17,409 nt of DNA from Flavobacteriaceae bacterium UBA2765. GTDB lineage: Bacteria; Bacteroidota; Bacteroidia; Flavobacteriales; Flavobacteriaceae. Below the pieces are notes generated by a model that did no database searches, had not been told where the DNA came from, and saw only the letters and a list, made by a program, of their open reading frames with translations. The stretch lies in assembly GCA_002352665.1 (NCBI GenBank), contig DEIV01000083.1, positions 1 to 17,409 on the forward strand, written 5' to 3'. Of this stretch, positions 1 to 7,280 are shown in pieces. Position 1 is the stretch's first letter. Each line of letters starts with the position of its first letter. Position numbers and translations under genes: made by a program.

Positions 1-46
1 TTTTATGTCGAACTCACGTTAAATTAAAACTATTACAAGTTAAATT

Positions 47-2824
47 TCACCCAAGTTTCACCCCCAAATACTTCGCCGTATAAGAATCTTTAGATTTTAT
101 CAGATCTTCCGGGAGGCCTTGAAATAATAATTCGCCTCCGTTTTTACCACCATCTTTACCTAAATCTATAATATAATCAGCACATTTTATGAGGTCTAAA
201 TTATGTTCTATTACCACTATGGTATGTCCTTTCTCAATCAAGGCATTGAAAGAAGCAAGGAGTTTTTTGATATCGTGAAAATGTAATCCTGTTGTAGGTT
301 CATCAAAAATAAATAGTACTTTGTCTTTGGTAATGCCTTTTACTAAAAATGACGCTAATTTGATTCTTTGGGCCTCACCTCCAGATAAGGTTGATGAAGA
401 TTGCCCTAATTGCACATAGCCTAAACCTACATCTTGCAAGGGTTTTAATTTGGTTACAATCTTTTTTTGTTGATGTAGATGAAAAAATTCTGTGGCTTGG
501 TCAATAGTCATTTCTAATACATCAGCAATTGATCTATCTTCAAATTTAACTTCTAATACCTCCTTCTTAAAACGTTTGCCATGACAAGTTTCGCATTGTA
601 AATGCACATCGGCCATAAATTGCATACCAATGGTTACTTCACCTTCACCTTTACAAGTTTCGCATCTACCTCCATCTACATTAAAAGAGAAATGTTTGGC
701 CTTATAGGCTCTTATTTTTGATAACTTTTGCTGAGTAAACAGAGCTCTTATGTCATCATATACCTTAATATAAGTAACCGGATTTGATCTGCTTGACCTA
801 CCAATAGGGTTTTGATCAATAAATTCAACACTTTTTATTGAAGTGAAATTCCCATCAATTTTGGTGAATTGACCAGGCTTTTCTCCATAATTGAATAATT
901 TTTTCTGTAATGCCGGATATAAAATACTTTTAACCAATGTACTTTTACCACTTCCTGAAACACCAGTGATAACGGTGAGCGTATTTAATGGAAATTGAAC
1001 ATTGATATTTTTAAGATTATGTTCTCGGGCACCTATAATATTAATATAGTTATTGGGTTTTCGTCTTTTTAATGGCACTTCAATTTTTAATCTTTCCGTT
1101 AGGTATTTTGCCGTAAGCGTTTCTGCTTCTAATATTTCATTATAAGTACCTTGTGCTACCAATTCACCACCAAAAGTACCTGCTTCTGGTCCTATATCAA
1201 TAATATGGTCGGCAGCTTTCATAATATCTTCATCATGCTCTACCACAATTACAGTATTTCCTAAATCCCTTAACTCTCTTAAAACTTTTATCAAACGTTC
1301 AGTATCTCTTGAATGTAAGCCAATACTAGGTTCGTCTAAAATATACATAGAACCTACCAAGCTGCTACCCAAAGAGGTGGCCAAATTTATACGTTGACTT
1401 TCACCACCAGAAAGCGTATTGGACGCCCTGTTTAAAGTTAAATAATTTAAACCAACATCAAACAAAAATTGTAAACGATTATTGATTTCTTTTAATAGGC
1501 GTTTGGCGATAGATTGGTCGTGTGATGAGAGTTTTAAATGTTTAAAAAAATCTATCAATTCATCAATAGGTAAGTTGACCAAATCAGTTATAGTAGTATC
1601 ATTTATTTTAATATAAGAAGTTTCCTTTCTTAGTCTTTTTCCATTACAAGTGCCACATTTAGTTTTGCCACGATATCTAGATAACATAACACGGTATTGA
1701 ATTTTGTACGTTTTTTCTTCTAGATGCTTAAAAAAAACATGTAAACCTTGAAAATAAGAATTACCATCCCACAACAGTTGCTTTTGCTCCTCTGTTAATT
1801 CGAAATATGGTTTATGGATTGGAAAATTAAATTTATAAGCATTATCAATCAAAGCTTCTTTGTATTCTAAAAAGGAATCTGTACGCCATGGTACTATAGC
1901 ATCATCATATATAGATAAAGAAGTATTTGGAATGACTAAATCTCGGTCAATACCAATAATATTTCCGTACCCCTCACAAGTAGGGCAAGCACCATAAGGA
2001 TTATTAAAACTAAATAAATGGGTGTTGGGTTCTAAAAATGAAAGCCCGTCCAATTCAAATTTATTATTGAAGATATGTTGTTCTTTATTAGATAGGTCTT
2101 CAATAATGCATTCGCCTTTACCTTCAAAAAATGCTGTTTCTGTTGCATCAGCTAATCTGTTGTAGAAATCTTCGTTGTCTTGAACCACTATTCTATCAAC
2201 TACCAATTGAAACTGTTTTTGATCGGTTGGTTTAAAATCATTTATTCTAAATACTTCATGATCAACTTTTATTCTAGAATATCCTTGTTGTTCTAATATT
2301 TCTAATACTTTATGGATATTCCTATCATTATCCATATGTATAGGTGCTAACAATAGTAATTTCGAATCGATTTTATAATTTTTAATGTGATCTATTATGT
2401 CAGAAACTGTATTTTTTTTTACTTCATTTCCAGAAATAGGCGAAAAAGTTTTGCCTATTCTAGCATATAATAACTTTAAATAATCATAGATTTCTGTAGA
2501 TGTGCCTACTGTGGAACGCGGATTGGTGCTGTTTACTTTTTGTTCAATTGCAATAGCCGGTGCTATACCTTTTATATATTCTACTTTAGGTTTGTTTAAT
2601 TTACCTAAAAATTGTCGGGCATAAGAGGATAAACTTTCTACATATCTACGTTGACCTTCTGCATACAAAGTATCAAAAGCTAAACTTGACTTTCCAGAAC
2701 CGGATAGACCGGTAATGACTACCAATTTATTTCTAGGAATAGCCACATTTACATCTTTTAGATTGTGTAATGCAGCTTTTTTAATAATAATATACTCTTT
2801 TGGATTGAGGTTGTCTATCTTCAC
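47..2824 (-). CDS. uvrA: UvrABC excinuclease subunit A
   Basis: DNA-damage recognition ATPase of nucleotide excision repair; it loads UvrB at lesions in the cytoplasm. At 925 residues it is close to the usual family length of about 940. Both ABC modules are complete: Walker A GLSGSGKS at residues 39-46 and a second, GVSGSGKS, near 620, each with its signature (LSGGESQR and LSGGEAQR). The zinc-binding pairs are present: CPTC near 278 with CGTC near 390, and CETC near 720 with CETC near 745. The start is GTG; the frame upstream is closed by a stop three codons earlier (2834-2836) and no in-frame ATG lies nearby, so GTG is the only sensible start. It diverges from the sigma factor gene and has a -7-like element 29-36 bp before the start. 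The stop is TGA, 46 bases from the window edge. Identification is secure. Confidence 0.98.
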   Translation of the reverse strand: MKIDNLNPKEYIIIKKAALHNLKDVNVAIPRNKLVVITGLSGSGKSSLAFDTLYAEGQRRYVESLSSYARQFLGKLNKPKVEYIKGIAPAIAIEQKVNSTNPRSTVGTSTEIYDYLKLLYARIGKTFSPISGNEVKKNTVSDIIDHIKNYKIDSKLLLLAPIHMDNDRNIHKVLEILEQQGYSRIKVDHEVFRINDFKPTDQKQFQLVVDRIVVQDNEDFYNRLADATETAFFEGKGECIIEDLSNKEQHIFNNKFELDGLSFLEPNTHLFSFNNPYGACPTCEGYGNIIGIDRDLVIPNTSLSIYDDAIVPWRTDSFLEYKEALIDNAYKFNFPIHKPYFELTEEQKQLLWDGNSYFQGLHVFFKHLEEKTYKIQYRVMLSRYRGKTKCGTCNGKRLRKETSYIKINDTTITDLVNLPIDELIDFFKHLKLSSHDQSIAKRLLKEINNRLQFLFDVGLNYLTLNRASNTLSGGESQRINLATSLGSSLVGSMYILDEPSIGLHSRDTERLIKVLRELRDLGNTVIVVEHDEDIMKAADHIIDIGPEAGTFGGELVAQGTYNEILEAETLTAKYLTERLKIEVPLKRRKPNNYINIIGAREHNLKNINVQFPLNTLTVITGVSGSGKSTLVKSILYPALQKKLFNYGEKPGQFTKIDGNFTSIKSVEFIDQNPIGRSSRSNPVTYIKVYDDIRALFTQQKLSKIRAYKAKHFSFNVDGGRCETCKGEGEVTIGMQFMADVHLQCETCHGKRFKKEVLEVKFEDRSIADVLEMTIDQATEFFHLHQQKKIVTKLKPLQDVGLGYVQLGQSSSTLSGGEAQRIKLASFLVKGITKDKVLFIFDEPTTGLHFHDIKKLLASFNALIEKGHTIVVIEHNLDLIKCADYIIDLGKDGGKNGGELLFQGLPEDLIKSKDSYTAKYLGVKLG

Positions 2825-2852
2825 GTAAGCCCTTTAAAATATGAATAAGTTG

Positions 2853-2860
2853 CAAAGATA
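2853..2860 (-). promoter_or_regulatory. Probable uvrA promoter (-7 element)
   Basis: The minus strand reads TATCTTTG, an exact match to the Bacteroidota -7 consensus TAnnTTTG. It would start transcription near 2846-2850 and give a leader of about 22-26 nt before the GTG. The -33 region, 19-21 bp further out, is only a T-rich tract (TTTT rather than TTTG), so the match is partial. Confidence 0.4.
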
Positions 2861-2915
2861 GTGACTTATTTTTGTAAAAAAAATATACTGTAGCATAAAA
2901 TATTTTAAAAAAAAG

Positions 2916-2948
2916 TTTGTTATATTAAAAACTTTGTTCTTATATTTG
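2916..2948 (+). promoter_or_regulatory. Sigma factor gene promoter (-33/-7)
   Basis: TTTG at 2916-2919, a 21-bp spacer, and TATATTTG at 2941-2948 match the Bacteroidota housekeeping promoter (TTTG, 19 plus or minus 2 bp, TAnnTTTG). The start of transcription would be near 2953-2956, more than 130 nt before the ATG of the sigma gene. Confidence 0.55.
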
Positions 2949-2954
2949 CCCCGT

Positions 2955-3088
2955 TCAACCTAACCAGTTGGATTAAAATTATATCGGAACTAGTTTCCCC
3001 TAACTAAAAAATTAACGCTTATAGTATAGTTCTACTTTTTAAATTTAATTAACGAAGTCTCATAGCTTCATTAACAAAAAAGGGAATT
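2955..3088 (+). promoter_or_regulatory. Long 5' leader of the sigma factor mRNA
   Basis: If the promoter at 2916-2948 is used, about 134 nt are transcribed before the ATG, much longer than the inferred leaders of other genes here (about 0-50 nt). A small hairpin can form at 3049-3074: two 4-bp arms interrupted by one mismatch (C3053/A3070), with an 8-nt loop. An AGGGA lies 3 nt before the ATG. No upstream ORF of note and no known riboswitch was recognised. A regulatory role is inference. Confidence 0.3.
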
Positions 3089-3673
3089 ATGCAAAAACAA
3101 AAGTTAGACGATAGCGTCTTAGTTAAGAACTACATTAACGGAAGTGAAAGATCATTAGAAATCTTAGTTGGTCGTCACAAACAAAAAATTTACAGTTTTA
3201 TTTATTCTAAAGTATTAGACAGAGATGTTGCAGAAGACATTTTTCAGGATGCTTTTATTAAAGTTATTAAAACTTTAAAATTAGGTAATTATAATGAAGA
3301 AGGTAAATTTTTACCTTGGGTAATGAGAATTTCTCATAACTTGGTTATAGATCACTTTAGAAAAAGTAACAGAATGCCTTCATTCAAGAATACAGAAGAA
3401 TTTGATATTTTCTCTGTATTAAGCGATTCATCTTTAAATGCTGAAAAAGAAATCATCAAAAATCAAATTCATTTTGATGTGAGAAGAATTATTGAAGAGC
3501 TGCCTGAAGATCAAAAAGAAGTTTTAATGATGCGTATTTATAGAGATATGAGCTTTAAAGAAATATCCGAGAACACTGGTGTTAGTATTAATACTGCCCT
3601 TGGAAGAATGAGATATGCATTAATTAATTTGAGAAAAATTATTGAGAAAAATAAAATAATTTTAACGAATTAA
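3089..3673 (+). CDS. RNA polymerase sigma factor, sigma-70/ECF-like
   Basis: A 194-residue sigma factor with only regions 2 and 4, the ECF layout. Region 2 spans about residues 22-95, with the core-binding segment DVAEDIFQDAFIKV (46-59) and the -10-recognition part ending in FLPWVMRISHNLVIDHFRK (74-92). Region 4 spans about 130-183, with the helix-turn-helix MSFKEISENTGVSINTALGR (154-173). It has no extra C-terminal domain and no adjacent membrane anti-sigma gene, unlike FecI/FecR-type ECF pairs in Bacteroidota. It has its own strong promoter and a long leader, and is followed after 58 bp by a 47-residue ORF and a terminator. The regulon cannot be told from the sequence; the neighbours uvrA, nth and bcp suggest, without proving, a stress role. 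Family call sure, specific role unknown. Confidence 0.93.
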   Translation: MQKQKLDDSVLVKNYINGSERSLEILVGRHKQKIYSFIYSKVLDRDVAEDIFQDAFIKVIKTLKLGNYNEEGKFLPWVMRISHNLVIDHFRKSNRMPSFKNTEEFDIFSVLSDSSLNAEKEIIKNQIHFDVRRIIEELPEDQKEVLMMRIYRDMSFKEISENTGVSINTALGRMRYALINLRKIIEKNKIILTN

Positions 3674-3731
3674 CAATATTGTAAATTTTCTTGCGTTATA
3701 TATACAACCCTAATTAATAATTTTAGTATAT

Positions 3732-3875
3732 ATGAAGAAAATTTACACTGAAGAGTTGCAAAATCTGCAATTCGAACCAAAGAAAAGTACTATCTCATTT
3801 ATTTTAAACTACTCCAAATCTATTGAAGTTGTTAAAAATGAGAAACACAAATCAATTATGTTTAATTTGAATTAG
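3732..3875 (+). CDS. Small protein downstream of the sigma factor (47 aa)
   Basis: An open frame of 47 codons from ATG 3732 to TAG 3873-3875, lying 58 bp after the sigma gene and ending 4 bp before a perfect terminator stem. The product begins MKKIYTEELQNLQF and is charged and soluble, with no signal peptide, membrane segment or cysteine; the stretch STISFILNYSKSIEVVK in the middle is the most protein-like part. Position on the same strand between the sigma gene and the terminator supports co-transcription. I do not recognise a family. From memory, similar small ORFs occur after this sigma gene in other Flavobacteriaceae, but I could not check. A role as sigma modulator is possible and unsupported by direct evidence. 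Confidence 0.62.
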   Translation: MKKIYTEELQNLQFEPKKSTISFILNYSKSIEVVKNEKHKSIMFNLN

Positions 3876-3879
3876 AAAG

Positions 3880-3910
3880 AAGGCTTGTAAAATTTACAAG
3901 CCTTTTTTTT
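3880..3910 (+). terminator. Rho-independent terminator of the sigma operon
   Basis: Arms AAGGCTTGTAAA (3880-3891) and TTTACAAGCCTT (3893-3904) are perfect complements over 12 bp; in RNA it would fold as about 9 bp with a 7-nt loop. An unbroken T8 tract (3903-3910) follows. It starts 4 bp after the stop of the 47-residue ORF. Confidence 0.9.
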
Positions 3911-3926
3911 ATAATTTCTTTTAAAG

Positions 3927-3943
3927 ATCTGCCTACGGTGGAT
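3927..3943. repeat. Degenerate inverted repeat, possible repeat remnant
   Basis: ATCTGCCTACGGTGGAT folds into a 7-bp stem with two G-T pairs around a TAC loop. It is markedly GC-richer than its surroundings and looks like a decayed copy of a palindromic intergenic element. No second copy is present in the window. Confidence 0.25.
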
Positions 3944-3958
3944 GAATTTTAAATAATT

Positions 3959-3990
3959 AAATATCCTGATAACTATCAGGATATTTTTGT
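3959..3990. terminator. Bidirectional terminator between sigma operon and nth
   Basis: Arms AAATATCCTGAT (3959-3970) and ATCAGGATATTT (3975-3986) are perfect 12-bp complements around an AACT loop, followed by T5 (3984-3988). The reverse strand also runs into a T-rich stretch, so it can serve nth (ending at 4052 on the minus strand) as well as the plus-strand operon. The CCTGATA-x-TATCAGG core resembles hairpins common between Bacteroidota genes. Confidence 0.75.
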
Positions 3991-4051
3991 TTTATACCTT
4001 TGATACAATTTAGACCTAAATAATATTTGTTACAGACTTTTTTCTAGACAA

Positions 4052-4699
4052 TTATTTGTAATATTCAGCAATTACACGTTTTCTGCCAATTTTTTTGGTG
4101 ATTATATCCTTATCCAGATTCCATCCTCTTGCCGGTGAAAATTCCCTACCATAGTATATAATTTGTAAATGCAGTTTATTCCATAATTCCTTTGGGAATA
4201 GTCTTTTGGCATCTTTTTCTGTTTGTACCACGTTTTTTCCGGAACTTAAATTCCATCTATACATCAATCTATGGATATGAGTATCTACAGGGAAAGTAGG
4301 AATATTAAAGGCTTGAGACATAACCACAGACGCAGTTTTATGACCAACGGCCGGTAATTCTTCTAAATCATCAAAATTGGCAGGTACTTTGCCATTATGT
4401 TTTTCTATTAATATTTTTGACAAACCGTAAATGCCTTTTGATTTCATAGGCGATAATCCTACCGGTTTTATTATCTCTCTAATTTCATCAACGGTAAGTT
4501 TAACCATGTCATAAGGATTATCTGCCCTTGCAAATAATTGAGGTGTAATGATATTTACCCTAGCATCTGTACTTTGGGCTGAAAGTAAAACTGAAATTAA
4601 TAAGGTATAGGGATCTTTATGTAACAAAGGTATTGGAGGTTTTGGGTATAATTTTTCTAATGTATTAATAATAAAAATTACACTTTCTTTTTTAGTCAT
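4052..4699 (-). CDS. nth: Endonuclease III-like DNA glycosylase/AP lyase, no Fe-S cluster
   Basis: Base-excision repair enzyme removing oxidised pyrimidines and cutting at abasic sites. At 215 residues it matches the Nth family length. The helix-hairpin-helix LEELPAVGHKTA (112-123) carries the catalytic lysine K121, and VDTHIHR (138-144) carries the catalytic aspartate D139. Q42 in LLSAQSTDAR is the usual minor-groove residue. The C-terminal part, where E. coli Nth has four cysteines binding a [4Fe-4S] cluster, reads GREFSPARGWNLDKDIITKK (184-203), and the entire protein has no cysteine. The catalytic core is intact, so this looks like an active cluster-less enzyme, not a pseudogene. It diverges from bcp across 36 bp with facing promoter elements. 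Confident as an Nth/HhH-GPD enzyme. Confidence 0.95.
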   Translation of the reverse strand: MTKKESVIFIINTLEKLYPKPPIPLLHKDPYTLLISVLLSAQSTDARVNIITPQLFARADNPYDMVKLTVDEIREIIKPVGLSPMKSKGIYGLSKILIEKHNGKVPANFDDLEELPAVGHKTASVVMSQAFNIPTFPVDTHIHRLMYRWNLSSGKNVVQTEKDAKRLFPKELWNKLHLQIIYYGREFSPARGWNLDKDIITKKIGRKRVIAEYYK

Positions 4700-4708
4700 T
4701 TTTTTAAT

Positions 4709-4716
4709 TAGTTTTG
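4709..4716 (+). promoter_or_regulatory. Probable bcp promoter (-7 element)
   Basis: TAGTTTTG matches TAnnTTTG and lies 19 bp before the bcp ATG, predicting a leader of roughly 12-16 nt. No good TTTG is seen at the -33 distance. Confidence 0.35.
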
Positions 4717-4721
4717 TTTAA

Positions 4722-4729
4722 CAAAAATA
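4722..4729 (-). promoter_or_regulatory. Probable nth promoter (-7 element)
   Basis: The minus strand reads TATTTTTG, matching TAnnTTTG, 22 bp before the nth ATG. It lies 5 bp from the facing bcp element, so the two polymerases would occlude each other. The -33 region would fall inside the bcp coding sequence and shows no clear TTTG. Confidence 0.35.
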
Positions 4730-4735
4730 ACAATT

Positions 4736-5185
4736 ATGACGACATTAAAAATAGGGGACAAGGCACCTGATTTTAAAGCCCAAGAAAAAGGAAATACCAT
4801 TAAATTAAGTGACTATAAAGGTAAAAAACTAGTTTTATTTTTTTATCCCAGGGCTAGCACTCCCGGTTGTACTGTTGAAGCTTGTAACTTGAGAGATAAT
4901 TATCAAATGTTTCTAGCCAAGGGCTATGATGTATTAGGAGTAAGTGCAGACACGGCTAAAAAACAAGAAAATTTTATAAATAAAAACGATTTACCATTTC
5001 CACTTTTGGCTGATGTTGATAAAGTAGTTATCAATTCCTATAAAGTTTGGGGACCTAAAAAATTTATGGGTAGAACATTTGATGGTATACATCGAACTAC
5101 TTTTGTGATTGACGAGAAAGGTGTCATTGAAAATATTATAACTAAAGTAAAAACCAAAGATCATACTGCTCAAATCTTTAATTGA
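4736..5185 (+). CDS. bcp: Thiol peroxidase, BCP/PrxQ-type peroxiredoxin
   Basis: Thioredoxin-dependent peroxidase reducing hydrogen peroxide and organic hydroperoxides in the cytoplasm; there is no signal peptide. At 149 residues it is the normal BCP length. The active-site segment YPRASTPGCTVEAC (37-50) holds the peroxidatic C45 and, five residues on, the resolving C50 typical of the BCP/PrxQ class. The helper arginine lies in HRTTFVID near residue 119, and the tail ending KVKTKDHTAQIFN is family-typical. It diverges from nth and is followed after 65 bp by a GNAT gene with no terminator between, so the two may be read together. Pairing with nth suggests joint protection against oxidative DNA damage, which is inference. 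Confidence 0.95.
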   Translation: MTTLKIGDKAPDFKAQEKGNTIKLSDYKGKKLVLFFYPRASTPGCTVEACNLRDNYQMFLAKGYDVLGVSADTAKKQENFINKNDLPFPLLADVDKVVINSYKVWGPKKFMGRTFDGIHRTTFVIDEKGVIENIITKVKTKDHTAQIFN

Positions 5186-5250
5186 TGATTTATTAATTAT
5201 AAAACTATTTTTTGTGTAATCAAGCGTATATAATGTATTAATCTTATTAG

Positions 5251-5754
5251 ATGATAAGACTTGAGAAATTTGAAAAAAATGATTTCAATAGATTGATAAA
5301 TTGGATCGATTCTGAAGAGTCAATGGTTTTATTTAGTGGGCCAATTTTTGATTATCCTATAACACATGTGCAACTTGATGAATATATCAATACGGATAAT
5401 AGATTGACATTTAGGGTTGTAGATATTAATTCATCTAAAATTATAGGTCATGCCGAATTAAACAATATCGACTTAATAAATAAAAATGCTAGAATTTCTC
5501 GTGTTTTAGTTGGCGATAAGCAAGATAGAAATAAAGGTTATGGAAAGGCCATAATAAATGAACTTGTTAACATGGGATTTAAAGAATTAAAATTACATAG
5601 ATTAGATTTAGCGGTTTATGATTTTAATAAACAGGCCATTAAATGTTATGTAGACTGTGGCTTTGAAATTGAAGGGTTATTTAAAGATAATAAAAAGGTG
5701 GGTAACAAATACTGGTCAACCTATAATATGAGTATTATAAATCAGGAAAATTAA
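5251..5754 (+). CDS. GNAT-family N-acetyltransferase (RimJ/RimL-like)
   Basis: An acetyl-CoA-dependent acyltransferase of 167 residues, a single GNAT domain. The acetyl-CoA pyrophosphate loop is RNKGYGKA (93-100), fitting Q/RxxGxG/A; before it is the beta-strand ARISRVLVG (80-88). The later motif LHRLDLAVYDFNKQAIKCY (115-133) followed by CGFEIEG is the pattern of the RimJ/RimL-like subgroup, which acetylates protein N-termini, amino acids or antibiotics. The substrate cannot be deduced. It follows bcp on the same strand and converges on the 485-residue gene, with only 31 bp between the two stops and no hairpin there. Confidence 0.88.
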   Translation: MIRLEKFEKNDFNRLINWIDSEESMVLFSGPIFDYPITHVQLDEYINTDNRLTFRVVDINSSKIIGHAELNNIDLINKNARISRVLVGDKQDRNKGYGKAIINELVNMGFKELKLHRLDLAVYDFNKQAIKCYVDCGFEIEGLFKDNKKVGNKYWSTYNMSIINQEN

Positions 5755-5785
5755 TTGGCTTGCAAAAAATATATAATTTCAATAA

Positions 5786-7243
5786 TTATTTATCTTGTTT
5801 TGCAAATCGCCTTCTGGAATAACCAAATAATCGTTGTTCTTTGATAATATCTGAAATACCTTGTGGTAGCATTTCTTCCCACCCTTCTTGGCCTTCAGCA
5901 ATCATTTGAAGTACATTTCTTGAGAATACATCTAATATTTCAGGATCATAGTCTTTAATATCAAGCATTTTTCCATTGTATTTAAAGAATTTATACAACT
6001 CTTTCATACGTGGATGTACTTTTAAAGTTTCACTGGTGATAAACTCTCCAGACTCTTGATCTTTAAGAGGATATAAATATATTTTTAAATCTTTAAAGAA
6101 TAATTTACCAAAAGCTTCTAATATACCACCACTTAAATGTCTATAATATTTTTCATCAAATATTTGAACTAAATTATAAACACCCATAGCTAATACCATT
6201 CTTGCTTTGGTAAATTCAGAAAAATATTCAACCAATTTATAATATTCTTGAAAATTGGTTATCATTACATTTTGCCCAAGAGAGCATAGCAATTCTGCCC
6301 TATCTAAAAAGTCACGTTCATTAATTTCTCCTTCAGAACGTAAGTTGGCTAAGGTAATTTCAAAAATAACTTCCGTATGCTCTTTGTCGACGGTTTTTTC
6401 TTTTAAAAATAATTCTTGAGCCCTTTCAAACATATCCATATTTACTTTTGTAACTGGTCTAAAGCTACCACGAAGGGCTAAAATATTCTTTTTATAAAGT
6501 TGATGTGCAGGTAATAAATTATTACCATTAGCATCGAACATTACGGCATCTGTCATGCCATTTTTCACCAATTGCAAACTCATCAATCTATTATCGACAT
6601 ACATAAATCGAGGTCCTGAAAAGTTGATCATATCAATTTCTATCAAATCATGATCAAGATTGTCATAAAAAGACCTTAAAAGCTCCTTGGGTCTGTCGTT
6701 CATATAAAAAGCTCCATAAATCAAATTAACACCTAAGACTCCTAAGGTTTCTTGTTGTAAGCGTGCATCTGTTTGTCTAAAGCGAATATGTAATACAATT
6801 TCATTATAATCTTCAAGTGGATCTAGTTGAAAACGAACACCAACCCAACCATGACCTTTAAAATTCTTTGCAAAATTTATAGTGGCTACGGTATTGGCAT
6901 ACGAGAAAAATAATTTTTCAGGATGCTTTGTTCTACTTAATCTATCTTCAATAAGCTCAATTTCATGAGCTAACATCCTTTTTAAACGAGGCTGAGTAAC
7001 ATATCGTTTGTCTGGTTCTATTCCATAAATGGCATCAGAAAAATCTTTATCATAAGCTGACATTGCTTTGGCAATTGTACCTGAGGCACCACCAGCTCTA
7101 AAAAAATTACGAACGGTCTCTTGACCAGCACCAATTTCCGCAAAAGTGCCATAGATATTTTCATTAAGATTAATTCTTAATGCTTTTCTTTTTATACTGG
7201 GGATATTCTCAATTTCTTTATCACCTTTAAGGATAACAGACAT
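5786..7243 (-). CDS. Conserved-looking cytoplasmic protein of unknown function (485 aa)
   Basis: A 485-residue protein without signal peptide or membrane segment, hence probably cytosolic. Its most distinctive part is the N-terminal glycine-rich segment FAEIGAGQETVRNFFRAGGA (34-53) continuing as SGTIAKAMSAYDKDFSDAIYG (54-74), which reads like a nucleotide- or cofactor-binding region, though it matches no P-loop or Rossmann consensus. The C-terminal part, MVLAMGVYNLVQIFDEKYY (349-367) to SGGILEAFGKLF (371-382), also looks like a conserved core. I recall close relatives in Flavobacteriaceae under various names, including 'TonB-dependent receptor'; that label does not fit, as there is no export signal, plug or barrel. 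It lies downstream of the transhydrogenase operon but behind a hairpin and with its own promoter. A link to NAD(P) metabolism is a guess from position. Confidence 0.9.
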   Translation of the reverse strand: MSVILKGDKEIENIPSIKRKALRINLNENIYGTFAEIGAGQETVRNFFRAGGASGTIAKAMSAYDKDFSDAIYGIEPDKRYVTQPRLKRMLAHEIELIEDRLSRTKHPEKLFFSYANTVATINFAKNFKGHGWVGVRFQLDPLEDYNEIVLHIRFRQTDARLQQETLGVLGVNLIYGAFYMNDRPKELLRSFYDNLDHDLIEIDMINFSGPRFMYVDNRLMSLQLVKNGMTDAVMFDANGNNLLPAHQLYKKNILALRGSFRPVTKVNMDMFERAQELFLKEKTVDKEHTEVIFEITLANLRSEGEINERDFLDRAELLCSLGQNVMITNFQEYYKLVEYFSEFTKARMVLAMGVYNLVQIFDEKYYRHLSGGILEAFGKLFFKDLKIYLYPLKDQESGEFITSETLKVHPRMKELYKFFKYNGKMLDIKDYDPEILDVFSRNVLQMIAEGQEGWEEMLPQGISDIIKEQRLFGYSRRRFAKQDK

Positions 7244-7267
7244 TTTATTAGCTTTTTTTAATTTTCA

Positions 7268-7275
7268 CAAATGTA
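7268..7275 (-). promoter_or_regulatory. Promoter -7 element of the 485-aa gene
   Basis: The minus strand reads TACATTTG, matching TAnnTTTG, 25 bp before the ATG at 7243. Transcription would start near 7261-7265, giving a leader of about 20 nt. No TTTG is seen at the -33 distance; the palindrome at 7281-7295 occupies the spacer. Confidence 0.45.
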
Positions 7276-7280
7276 CTAAC

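Noticed and set aside
5786..7243. Labelling the 485-aa protein a TonB-dependent receptor
   Set aside because: No signal peptide, TonB box, plug domain or beta-barrel pattern; the protein is soluble and too short.
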